64,000 nt of DNA from Burkholderiaceae bacterium (GTDB taxonomy: Bacteria > Pseudomonadota > Gammaproteobacteria > Burkholderiales > Burkholderiaceae_C), in contig JAFEHU010000021.1 of assembly GCA_017848435.1 (NCBI GenBank), positions 1-64,000 of the forward strand, in the 5' to 3' direction. The translations under genes were made by a program, and so were the position numbers. The notes under the pieces are model-generated. The model searched no databases and was not told where the DNA came from. It was given only the letters and a program-made list of their open reading frames with translations. Of this stretch, positions 56,136-64,000 are shown one piece after another (the stretch's first letter is position 1; each line of letters opens with the position of its first letter).

Positions 56136-57518
56136 TCAAGCGTCCGGGTGCGCGGCCGGTTCGCCGCCCGCCACCACCCGGGCCTGCCGCTGGAAGCTGA
56201 AGTAGGCCGACGCCCAGTCGATCATCACCACCGTGCGGTTGCGGAAGCCGATCAAAAAGTAGACGTGGGCAAACAGCCAGAACAGCCACGCGAAGTAGCC
56301 GCTGAAGCGCCAGTGGCCCATGGGCGTGGCCAGGTCCACCACCGCCGCGTTGCGGCCAATGGTGGCAAGGTTGCCGTAGTCGCTGTAGCGGAAGGCCTGC
56401 ACCGGCTCGCCGCGCAGCGTGCGGCGGATATTGGCCGCCACGCAGCGCCCCATCTGCTTGGCGCCGGGTGAAACGCCCGGCACCGGCCGGGGCTCTTTGC
56501 CCGGCACGTGGCTCATGGCCGCCGCCAAATCGCCCACCACCGCCACCTCCGGGTGGCCCGGCAGCGTGAGCTCGGGCGTGACCTTCACCCGGCCTGCGCG
56601 GTCGATCAGCGCGTCGCCCTCCGGCAGCTGCGCGGCCAGCAGCCGGCCCAGCGGCGAAGCCGCCACCCCGGCCGCCCACACCATGCACCCGCTCTCGATG
56701 CGGTGGCGGGCAAGGTCAGGTGCTGGCTGGCCAGTGGCCGATTCAATCCACAAACCACCCGCGTCAATGCCCGTGACGCGCGCATTCAGCCGCACCTCCA
56801 CGCCCAGCTTTTCCAGCTGCTGGCGGGCTTTTTCGCTCAGCTCGTCGGGCATGGCCAGCAGCACACGTGGCCCGCCTTCCACCAGCATCACGCGGGCCTG
56901 GGCCGGGTCGATGCGGCGGAACTCGCCCGGCAGCGTGTGCCGCGCAATCTCGGCCATCGTGCCCGCCATTTCCACGCCGGTGGGGCCGGCGCCAATCACC
57001 ACAAAGTTCATCAGCGCCGCGCGGCGGACCGGGTCTTCTTCGCGCTCGGCCGCCTCAAAGGCCAGCAGGATGCGGCGGCGGATCTCGAACGCGTCTTCCA
57101 GCGTCTTCAGGCCCGGCGCATGCGCGGCCCAGTCGTCGTGGCCAAAGTAGCTGTGCGTGGCGCCCGCAGCCACCACCAACCGGTCGTATGGCAGCACCTG
57201 CCCGCTGCGCAACGCCACTGTGCGCGCCGCCAGATCAATGTGCGTCACCTCGCCCATCAGCGTGGTGAGGTTGGCCTGGTCACGGAACAAATGCCGCGTC
57301 GGCGCCGCAATGGACGGCGCCGACAACCCCGCCGTGGCCACCTGGTACAGCAGCGGCTGGAACAGGTGGTGGTTGGTGCGGTCGATCAGCGTGACCGAGA
57401 CGGCCTCACCCGCCAGCGCCTTGGCGGTTTCGAGACCGCCGAAGCCGCAGCCGATGATGACGATGTGGGGTTGACCAGCACGGGGGGCTGTGCCTTGATG
57501 TGATTCTGCAGAAGCCAT
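56136..57518 (-). CDS. ndh: Type II NADH dehydrogenase-like FAD oxidoreductase
   Basis: 460 residues. FAD site IVIIGCGFGGLETAKAL at about 19-35, NAD(P)H site VVIGAGPTGVEMAGTMAEI, and VAVVGDLAAAMSH for the second FAD contact. The C-terminus has a hydrophobic membrane-binding stretch (GYFAWLFWLFAHVYFLIGF). NDH-2 enzymes pass electrons from NADH to quinone without pumping protons. The gene is convergent with the BLUF gene. The gene symbol is by similarity only. Confidence 0.9.
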   Translation of the reverse strand: MASAESHQGTAPRAGQPHIVIIGCGFGGLETAKALAGEAVSVTLIDRTNHHLFQPLLYQVATAGLSAPSIAAPTRHLFRDQANLTTLMGEVTHIDLAARTVALRSGQVLPYDRLVVAAGATHSYFGHDDWAAHAPGLKTLEDAFEIRRRILLAFEAAEREEDPVRRAALMNFVVIGAGPTGVEMAGTMAEIARHTLPGEFRRIDPAQARVMLVEGGPRVLLAMPDELSEKARQQLEKLGVEVRLNARVTGIDAGGLWIESATGQPAPDLARHRIESGCMVWAAGVAASPLGRLLAAQLPEGDALIDRAGRVKVTPELTLPGHPEVAVVGDLAAAMSHVPGKEPRPVPGVSPGAKQMGRCVAANIRRTLRGEPVQAFRYSDYGNLATIGRNAAVVDLATPMGHWRFSGYFAWLFWLFAHVYFLIGFRNRTVVMIDWASAYFSFQRQARVVAGGEPAAHPDA

Positions 57519-57826
57519 TCCCGAATTATCGGGGGGTGGATTGCTGTTGGGGGCGAGGCTGCGAGGGCGAGGGGAGGGCTGCGTTTGACTGGTTTCGACA
57601 GTTTCAGTCTGATCTCAGTCATTCACACACCAGTCAGTGAAGGTCTGTAACAGCTTCAAGCAGTCAGTGGAACGACTGGCAGGAAACGCGGCATACCAGT
57701 CGTTCGGCGAGCGCATCTCAAAGTCCAGATTGGGTCGTCAGCTGACCTTGGCCGTAGGCATTTAACTCCTGTGCCTAATCGGGAGCTGTTCATCCACATA
57801 CGCAAGTGACGCAAAATCTCTGTCAC
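57519..57826. other. 308-base gap upstream of the nuclease-helicase operon
   Basis: No gene seen. It contains CAGTCAGTG twice, at 57631 and 57661, 30 bases apart, in an AT-richer area, possibly part of a promoter. A near-match to a LexA box was considered and rejected. Confidence 0.5.
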
Positions 57827-58246
57827 ATGCCCCCAACCCCAGCCAGCCTCACCCGAACCCACCTGCGCCGCCTGCGCGAAACCTGCCGCTCCGCCGGCTG
57901 GCCAGTGCAGGACGTGATCGAGGCTGAGCTGCTCGCCGCCGGCCTGCTGGAGCGCATCCCATCCTCCCAAGGCCCCGACAGCTATCTGGATGTTGGTGGT
58001 CAGTGCTGGTATGTGCTGGGCTGTGACCGCAAAGGCCAGCCGATTGCCCAGCCCGACCACCTGGTGGTGGCCCGTCCTGCTCCCAAACGCCCGGTGGCTG
58101 ACCTGCCCTTCGCACTCTGGATGGCCTTGGCCAAGACCGCGCCCCTGCCATCGCTGAGCTATTTCAGTGGCGAGTCCAGCCAGACGCCCCTGGCGCTGGT
58201 GTCGCCAGAGCCGCCAGTGCCCGATGCGGGTGGCTCAAACCGATGA
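57827..58246 (+). CDS. Hypothetical protein upstream of nuclease-helicase
   Basis: 139 residues. It starts with a helical basic region (LTRTHLRRLRETCRSAGWPV), then YLDVGGQCWYVLGCDRKGQPIAQPDHLVVARPA. No family recognised. The last 4 bases overlap the start of the helicase gene, so the two are coupled and probably work together. The earlier GTG at 57806 is also possible as a start; neither has a clear ribosome site. Confidence 0.65.
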   Translation: MPPTPASLTRTHLRRLRETCRSAGWPVQDVIEAELLAAGLLERIPSSQGPDSYLDVGGQCWYVLGCDRKGQPIAQPDHLVVARPAPKRPVADLPFALWMALAKTAPLPSLSYFSGESSQTPLALVSPEPPVPDAGGSNR

Positions 58247-60684
58247 CGGAGGTCACCCTTCTGGCGCATGGCGTCTCGGACTCGCCAGACACTGCCGCCG
58301 CCACTTCCGTCCCCGCGTCAACGGCCACCTACGCCGTCACCGTGCGCGACCTCTGCGCCTTCACCGCCAAGGTCGGCAGCCTGGACCTGCGTTTCACCCC
58401 GTCACCCACCGCGCTGCAAGGCATCGCCGGCCATATGGCGGTGGCCCAGCGCCGTGGGCCGGCGCACGAGACCGAGGTCAGGCTTGCGGGTCAGTTTCAG
58501 GAACTGCGGGTGTCGGGCCGGGCCGACGGTTTCGATCCGCTGCGCAACGAGTTGGAAGAGGTCAAAACCTACCGCGGTCGGCTGGAAGACATGCCACCCA
58601 ACCACCGGCGGCTGCACTGGGCCCAAGCCAAGGTCTATGGCTGGCTGCTGTGCGAGAGCCGGGGGCTGGCCGAGCTCACCGTGACGCTGGTCTATTTCGA
58701 TGTGATGGCCCAGACCGAGACACTGGTGTCTGAGGTGTTCAGCGCCGACGCACTGCAGGTGTTCTTTGAGGCCCAGTGCCAAACCTTTCTGGTCTGGGCC
58801 CGGCAGGAGCTGGCCCACCGCCGCCAGCGCGACCGGCATTTGCAGGGCTTGGCTTTTCCGCAGGCGCCGTTCCGGCCTGGCCAGCATGGGCTGGCCAGCG
58901 CGGTTTACCGCGCCTGCACCCAGTCGCAGGTGCTGCGGGCCCAGGCCCCCACCGGCATCGGCAAGACCATTGGCGTGCTGTTCCCAGCGCTCAAGGCCAT
59001 GCCCACCCGAGGTCTGGACAAGGTGTTTTTTCTGACGGCCAAGACACCGGGCCGCCAAGTGGCGCTGGACGCACTGGCCCGGATGAACCGGGCACCGTTT
59101 CCGGTGCGGGTGGTGGAGCTGGTGGCCAAGGACAAAAGCTGCGAGCACAAGGACAAGGCCTGCCATGGCGATTCATGCCCGCTGGCCAAGGGTTTTTACG
59201 ACAAGCTGCCGGCGGCGCGGCAGGCCGCAGCGAAAGTGGCTTGGCTGGACCAGGTCGCCACCCGGGCGGTGGCACTCAGCCAGGGCGTCTGCCCCTACTA
59301 CCTGGCCCACGAGATGGTGCGCTGGGCCGATGTGGTGGTGGGTGACTACAACCACTACTTTGACCGCTCGGCACTGCTCTACGCACTCACAGTGGCCCAG
59401 GACTGGAAGGTGGCGGTGCTGGTGGACGAGGCCCACAACCTGTACAGCCGGGCCTGCAGCATGTACAGCGCCGAGCTGAGCCAAGTGGAGGCCATCGCCT
59501 TGAGGCCCCAGGTCAACCCCGGCATCCGGGTCAAGATCGACGGCCTGTTGAACGAATGGCAGTTGCTGCTCGATGCCCAGGCACGCAAAACCGGTGAGGG
59601 AACGGCCAGCGACTGGGCCTTGCTGGACGAGTTGCCCGAAGACTGGCTGCGGGCCTTGCAAAAGCTCAATGCCACCCTCAGCGAGCACCTGAACAACCAC
59701 CCCACCGACGCCCATGGCGCCTTGCTGCCGTTTTACTTCCGGTCTTTGGGCTTTGCCGGGCTGGCCGACGTGTTGGGGGAGCATTCGCTGTGTGAGCTCG
59801 ACAGCACCGTCCAGGTGCCCGCCACCCCGACGGTGGTGAACGAGGCGGCTGCCGTCACCCAGCTCAGCCTGGACGCGCCCGCCTTTGAAGCGGATGCCGG
59901 TGCGGCGGGCAAGCTCACGCTGCGCAACTTTGTGCCGGCGCCCTTTCTGAAGGCCAGGCTTGAGGCGGCGGATGCGCTGGTGCTGTTCTCGGCCACGCTG
60001 TACCCGCAGGACTTTGACGCGCAGTTGTTGGGCCTGCCGGAGACCACCCGGCAGCTGAACGTGCCCAGCCCCTTCCAAGCCGAGCAGTTGGCCGTGAAGG
60101 TGCTGCCCATTTCCACCCGGGTGGCGGACCGGGAGCGCACGCTGGAGGCGCTGGTAAAGGAGATCGTGGCCCAGTACCGGGAGGCACCTGGCAACTACCT
60201 GGCATTTTTCAGCAGCTTTGACTACCTGCACAGGGCCCAGCAGCGGCTGCAGCAACGGCACCCAGACATTCCGAACTGGGCGCAGGCCCGGACCATGGAC
60301 GAGCCCAGCCGGCAGGCGTTTCTGGACCGGTTTGCCCAAGCCGGGCAAGGAATTGGCTTTGCGGTGCTGGGCGGGGTGTTTGGCGAAGGGGTGGACCTGC
60401 CGGGTAGCCGGCTGATCGGCGCCTTTGTGGTGACGCTGGGCTTTGCACAGCACGACAAAGTCACACAGGCCATCTGTGAACGGCTGGAGGCGTTGTTCGC
60501 CAAGGGCTATGACTTCACCTATGTGTACCCGGGTATCCAGAAGGTGATCCAGGCGGCGGGCCGAGTGATTCGGACCGAGACCGACACCGGGGTGTTGGTG
60601 CTGGTGGACCAGCGGTATCAGGAGGAAAAGTACAGGGGCTTGTTGCCGGAGGAGTGGTGGGCGGCGCGGTCAACGGCCGTCTAG
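58243..60684 (+). CDS. PD-(D/E)XK nuclease fused to a DinG/XPD-type Fe-S helicase
   Basis: 813 residues. The N-terminal domain has RecB/Cas4-like nuclease residues H64, D95 (GRADG), E106-x-K108 (EVK) and Q128-x3-Y132. The helicase part has Walker A APTGIGKT at 235-242, an Fe-S cluster Cys set (C300, C307, C312, C350), DEAH at 395-398 and motif VI QAAGRVIRTETD. Such fusions act in DNA repair or nucleic-acid processing; the exact role is not known. It overlaps the small gene upstream (ATGA). No signal peptide. Confidence 0.87.
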   Translation: MTEVTLLAHGVSDSPDTAAATSVPASTATYAVTVRDLCAFTAKVGSLDLRFTPSPTALQGIAGHMAVAQRRGPAHETEVRLAGQFQELRVSGRADGFDPLRNELEEVKTYRGRLEDMPPNHRRLHWAQAKVYGWLLCESRGLAELTVTLVYFDVMAQTETLVSEVFSADALQVFFEAQCQTFLVWARQELAHRRQRDRHLQGLAFPQAPFRPGQHGLASAVYRACTQSQVLRAQAPTGIGKTIGVLFPALKAMPTRGLDKVFFLTAKTPGRQVALDALARMNRAPFPVRVVELVAKDKSCEHKDKACHGDSCPLAKGFYDKLPAARQAAAKVAWLDQVATRAVALSQGVCPYYLAHEMVRWADVVVGDYNHYFDRSALLYALTVAQDWKVAVLVDEAHNLYSRACSMYSAELSQVEAIALRPQVNPGIRVKIDGLLNEWQLLLDAQARKTGEGTASDWALLDELPEDWLRALQKLNATLSEHLNNHPTDAHGALLPFYFRSLGFAGLADVLGEHSLCELDSTVQVPATPTVVNEAAAVTQLSLDAPAFEADAGAAGKLTLRNFVPAPFLKARLEAADALVLFSATLYPQDFDAQLLGLPETTRQLNVPSPFQAEQLAVKVLPISTRVADRERTLEALVKEIVAQYREAPGNYLAFFSSFDYLHRAQQRLQQRHPDIPNWAQARTMDEPSRQAFLDRFAQAGQGIGFAVLGGVFGEGVDLPGSRLIGAFVVTLGFAQHDKVTQAICERLEALFAKGYDFTYVYPGIQKVIQAAGRVIRTETDTGVLVLVDQRYQEEKYRGLLPEEWWAARSTAV

Positions 60685-60779
60685 GCGGCAGCGGGAGGAC
60701 CGACATCGGCCGGCTGTAATGTCCGGCAAAGGCTGATTGCAGTCGGTCAATTTTGAGCCACTTGTGACAGCTTCCCCAG

Positions 60780-62291
60780 TTATCTGACGCTCGACTCTCG
60801 AGCTGAGTTGAAAAAAGGAACCAGTGTGCTGCGGCTCATCACATAGTTACCAGCATCGTCGCGGACCGAGATGGCGTTTACGAGAACGCTTAACGTCGCC
60901 CCGTCTTTTTTGACGAATTCCAACGGGAGATTGCTGAGTTCACCATCTGCGAGGAATTTAGGGAAATTGGCTTCAAACCTGGCTTTTCCGGTAGCCGTCA
61001 TGAAGTCTGTGATGTGGCGGCCCACAACATCCTCCAGGCCGTAACCCAGCCAGGTCAACTCTGTCTGATTCATGCGCACCACGCGGCCTGACGCATCGAG
61101 GGAATGGTAGCCACAGGGAGCTTGCTCATACATCAAAAAAGTTTCGTCCCGCTCGGACCTGGCAGATTCCAACTCCGTTTGGATATCGAGCATCGCCTTG
61201 CGCGTGGCCAGCGATTCGGACAACAATAGATTGAACTCGGTAACAGAAAGCGTCGGTGGATTGACCGAGATCGTCGGCAAATAGATAGCGTCCACCAGCT
61301 TCTTCGCTTGGTTGCTGAGGTGTATGGACAGCCACCTGGCCAAAGCCAGACCCAGTATCAGCCAAACCACGCCCAACACTACCAGCTCGGTCATCACGGC
61401 CCTGAGTGGAGCCAACAGCAGTTGGTCAGAAACACCGATGCCCAGGTACCAGTTGCCATCGAGCACCGGGGCTATTACCGACCTTCCAATCACGCCATCC
61501 ACTGTCGTGCTCTTAAACGGCGCAACATCATGTCGGTGGATGGCGGCAATGAACTCGGGCGAGGCTGGCTTGTCCATGAACTGCTGGCTGAGTCGTGACC
61601 GTGCAATCAAGCGACCACCTTCTTCAGCGATACCAGCCACCCATCCCTCAGGCAGGTGTAAGTCAGCCAAATGATTTTCCAGCGAATCGATCCGTACAGC
61701 GGCACGTATGACGTACTGCACACTGCCATTTTTAGTCACCGGAACCGATACCAAAAACACAGGAATCCCATTGAAGGGGCCAAAGAATGCCCGGGACAGA
61801 GTCGGCGATCCAGTTTTGAACGCCTTGTGCAAAGAGGGCAGATCGTAGGTCTGCATTGGAGGGCTGCCGTAAGGAACCGCAGTGGCCCACATGATTCGGT
61901 CTGTCGTGTTAACCAGTGTGATGGCGCGAATGGAGGGTTGAGACTGAACGGCACGCCTCGCCTGCTCGTAAACCTTTTCGAAATCACCCGCTTCGAAGCT
62001 TGGGTTATCGGTCAGTGTGTTCAAGATGGCAATGTGCTTCCGAATCGCTTGGTCGATGGTGCGGGCTGCATCGTTCGTGCGGCTTTGCAGTCTAGCCAAC
62101 AGTTCCTCACGACCATTGCTCTGCAGTTCAAAAATCGTGTATCCCGCAAACAGCATGACGGGCAACATGGCCACCAGGGACAAAAGCAGCAGCCAAACCC
62201 GCAATGGCAGAGCACGGTTCACAAGCGTGCTGCGACCGCTTTTTTTGGAGTCCAGCAGCTCCAACAGGCCATGCCTCAGGTCGGCGATCAT
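60780..62291 (-). CDS. Membrane sensor with Cache and PAS domains, no output domain
   Basis: 503 residues. TM1 at about 30-50, a periplasmic dCache-type domain to about 300, TM2 at about 305-325 (ELVVLGVVWLILGLALARWL), then a PAS domain (MYEQAPCGYHSLDASGRVVRMN ... VLVNAISVRDDAGNYV). The protein ends 11 residues after the PAS motif MSRSTLVPFF, so there is no kinase, GGDEF or EAL domain. Either truncated or acting by interaction. DNA here is poorer in GC than most of the window. The GGDEF gene lies upstream on the same strand (136-base gap). Confidence 0.8.
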   Translation of the reverse strand: MIADLRHGLLELLDSKKSGRSTLVNRALPLRVWLLLLSLVAMLPVMLFAGYTIFELQSNGREELLARLQSRTNDAARTIDQAIRKHIAILNTLTDNPSFEAGDFEKVYEQARRAVQSQPSIRAITLVNTTDRIMWATAVPYGSPPMQTYDLPSLHKAFKTGSPTLSRAFFGPFNGIPVFLVSVPVTKNGSVQYVIRAAVRIDSLENHLADLHLPEGWVAGIAEEGGRLIARSRLSQQFMDKPASPEFIAAIHRHDVAPFKSTTVDGVIGRSVIAPVLDGNWYLGIGVSDQLLLAPLRAVMTELVVLGVVWLILGLALARWLSIHLSNQAKKLVDAIYLPTISVNPPTLSVTEFNLLLSESLATRKAMLDIQTELESARSERDETFLMYEQAPCGYHSLDASGRVVRMNQTELTWLGYGLEDVVGRHITDFMTATGKARFEANFPKFLADGELSNLPLEFVKKDGATLSVLVNAISVRDDAGNYVMSRSTLVPFFNSARESSVR

Positions 62292-62427
62292 GGTTGTTGG
62301 CCGCTCACAGGCGTTAAGCGGTCTTGAGAGGTGGGCATATCGTCATTGCAGATCGACCCTTCTGTCGATGTGTTCGACGAGTCCAAAGCGGTTGTCAATG
62401 GCATCTGGAATCCGTCTTGGCTGACGA

Positions 62428-64000
62428 TCATGCGGAAAGACGGCCATGAGGAATGGCAACCAGCTCGGTATGCGCCAGTACCCGATTGCGGCCCTGGACT
62501 TTGGCCTGGTAGAGCGCCGCATCCGCCCTGATCAGCAACTCGTCGAGGCTGTCTTTGTCGAATTTGAAAGGGGCCATACCGATAGACACGGTCAACGAGA
62601 TCTCAGCGCCGCCGTCGGCGGTGACTTTCATGGATTGCACAGCGCTTCGCAGTCGTTCAGCCACCACGGCCGCGGTACCCAACGCGGTGTTGGGCATCAG
62701 CACCGCGAACTCCTCACCGCCCAAACGCCCGAAAACATCGGTCTTTCGCAGCTGTGCTTCACAGACTCGGCTGAAAGTCCTCAGCACGTCGTCACCCGCT
62801 TTGTGCCCGTGCTGGTCATTGATTCGCTTGAAAAAATCGATGTCAAGCATCAGCGCCATTAGGGGCTCATGCACTCGCGCGACCCTGTTCAACTCGCGTT
62901 GAGCCAAATCACGGAAATGGCGTCGGTTGGCAATGCCGGTCAATTCGTCCACTTGTGCGACTTTGGCCATGAGTTGAGAAAACCTTTGGGCCGTGGCCAT
63001 CTGCGCTTCCCTGAAGACCACCATGAAAGTGCCTCCAAGAGACATGACGAACAAAAGAAGAGTCAACAAACCAACCATTGACCAATGCCAAGGCTTGGAA
63101 AGCACCGCATCCACCGCCAGCGTTTTCGAGGGCACATGAAACGTCAGGTACATGGCCTCGTCGCTTCTGATGGTGGGTATACCTTCTGCATGGCTGGTGT
63201 TGTCGGCATGCATGATGGCCACGAGTTGGCGTGGATCAATCAACGTGTAGAAGAACAGGCCGTTGACCGTTGTTATTTGCCCCTCAGATTTGTTCAGCAT
63301 GACCGCCCACTCGGCTGGGTATTGGTCTGAGAAGCGCTGAACCGATGGGGGAGCGAGTAAATCATTGAATATTTTGCTGGAGTCGGGGTGGCTGACCCAA
63401 TAGCCCGTTTCGTTGAGCACCATGGGTACCGACATGGCGTCATCCATGATGACTTTCGACAGGCCTTGCTGGAGACGTTCGGCCAAGAAGTTCAGGACCA
63501 ACACCCCTGCCTTGGCGCCAGACGATGTGAAAACTGGCGTGGCGACACGAATCATCGGCTTGAGCGGTATCTCCACGATCCCAAGTTCGATGTTTGGGGT
63601 GATGCCAGATATGTAAACCCCCCCATTCGGCAACGAAATGGCTTGTTTGAAATAGGAACGGTCTGCCTTGCTTTGAAGCGCCCAAGAGGGGACCACCGAG
63701 GGCTTGCCTTGGTTGAAATTGACGCGAACCGTTTCTTTGCCTTCTGTGTCAAGAAAGCGAATCTGGTCATACCGTCTGTAGCCTTCGGCCGAGCTGAGGA
63801 AGAGCTGCTGGACTCGTTCAAGCCGGGCTGGCGTGGGCGTGTCCAGAAACAGGTGCAGTGACGGCGAGCCAGCCAACACCTTCAAATCGCCGAAGCATTC
63901 AGTAATTTCACGTTCGAACAGGCTTTTGGCGGCCATGAGGTGGCCTTGTTGCTGCGCTGCAATGACGTTTAGCCGTCCTGTTTCGAAATTCCGGATCAGA
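62428..64000 (-). CDS. Diguanylate cyclase with Cache domain (5' end beyond window)
   Basis: The visible frame is open to the window edge (upstream of the ATG at 63936 it still reads LIRNFETGRLNVIAAQQQGH without a stop), so the N-terminus is missing. A dCache sensor region, a TM segment (WSMVGLLTLLLFVMSLGGTFMV) and a GGDEF domain follow: DELTGIANRRHF, LDIDFFKRINDQHGH and the active site RLGGEEFAVL. An RxxD inhibitory site is not seen. It makes cyclic di-GMP, the opposite activity to the HD-GYP protein at 36.2 kb. Confidence 0.9.
   Translation of the reverse strand, partial: LIRNFETGRLNVIAAQQQGHLMAAKSLFEREITECFGDLKVLAGSPSLHLFLDTPTPARLERVQQLFLSSAEGYRRYDQIRFLDTEGKETVRVNFNQGKPSVVPSWALQSKADRSYFKQAISLPNGGVYISGITPNIELGIVEIPLKPMIRVATPVFTSSGAKAGVLVLNFLAERLQQGLSKVIMDDAMSVPMVLNETGYWVSHPDSSKIFNDLLAPPSVQRFSDQYPAEWAVMLNKSEGQITTVNGLFFYTLIDPRQLVAIMHADNTSHAEGIPTIRSDEAMYLTFHVPSKTLAVDAVLSKPWHWSMVGLLTLLLFVMSLGGTFMVVFREAQMATAQRFSQLMAKVAQVDELTGIANRRHFRDLAQRELNRVARVHEPLMALMLDIDFFKRINDQHGHKAGDDVLRTFSRVCEAQLRKTDVFGRLGGEEFAVLMPNTALGTAAVVAERLRSAVQSMKVTADGGAEISLTVSIGMAPFKFDKDSLDELLIRADAALYQAKVQGRNRVLAHTELVAIPHGRLSA

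Noticed and set aside
57640..57665. Possible LexA box (CTGTAACAG-like) upstream of the nuclease-helicase genes
   Set aside because: The second half-site does not match CTGT-N8-ACAG; only one half is present.

Overview
The window is GC-rich chromosomal DNA that looks like a Burkholderiales beta-proteobacterium, most likely family Comamonadaceae (Rhodoferax, Hydrogenophaga, Polaromonas or Acidovorax type). This rests on the protein families, on two short dispersed repeats I recognise from that family, and on tightly packed genes with few-base spacers. I see no rRNA, tRNA, CRISPR array, transposase or phage gene. The genus is an inference.

Layout. 0-8 kb: DNA alkylation repair (ogt, ada-alkA), phosphohexomutase, waaA, then a tetR-pcm-rhodanese-tolC operon. 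8-15.7 kb: an accessory stretch with an RND pump and its adaptor, a cadherin/RTX exported protein, a leftover RND C-terminus, and a low-GC gene that looks like a uracil-DNA-glycosylase-fold protein. 15.7-23 kb: glutaryl-CoA dehydrogenase, msrA, and a probable zinc-uptake operon (MacB-like ABC ATPase and permease, small Cys/His protein, DUF3299 protein, His-rich protein, ZnuD-like receptor). 23-27 kb: a bufferin-type cluster (Cys-rich precursor bufA, MNIO enzyme bufB, partner bufC) followed by a secreted thioredoxin/DUF255 protein. 27-32.8 kb: transport and housekeeping genes, and a marR/thioesterase pair with two clear operators.

32.8-37.3 kb: a three-gene signalling unit (HD-GYP response regulator, periplasmic binding protein, PAS histidine kinase). 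37.6-43.8 kb: a surface protein, a collagen-like lipoprotein, rhlE, ettA and a TAXI binding protein. 43.9-52.4 kb: a copper and metal resistance island (cueR, copA, copZ, cusF-like, cupredoxin, multicopper oxidase, TolC-like lipoprotein, two small His/Cys-rich exported proteins, CDF exporter) with two textbook CueR promoters. 52.4-64 kb: OmpA-like lipoprotein, acyl-CoA ligase, BLUF photoreceptor, NDH-2, a nuclease-helicase fusion, and two membrane sensors, one of them a diguanylate cyclase cut by the window edge.

Metal handling is the main theme: zinc import, bufferin, copper efflux and oxidation, and CDF export. The most unusual structural signals are seven same-strand copies of a ~60-bp repeat that have been drawn into coding sequence (one inside waaA, others forming gene ends, a start codon and a signal peptide), and two cases where a short exact copy of a gene's 3' end brackets the neighbouring accessory gene(s).
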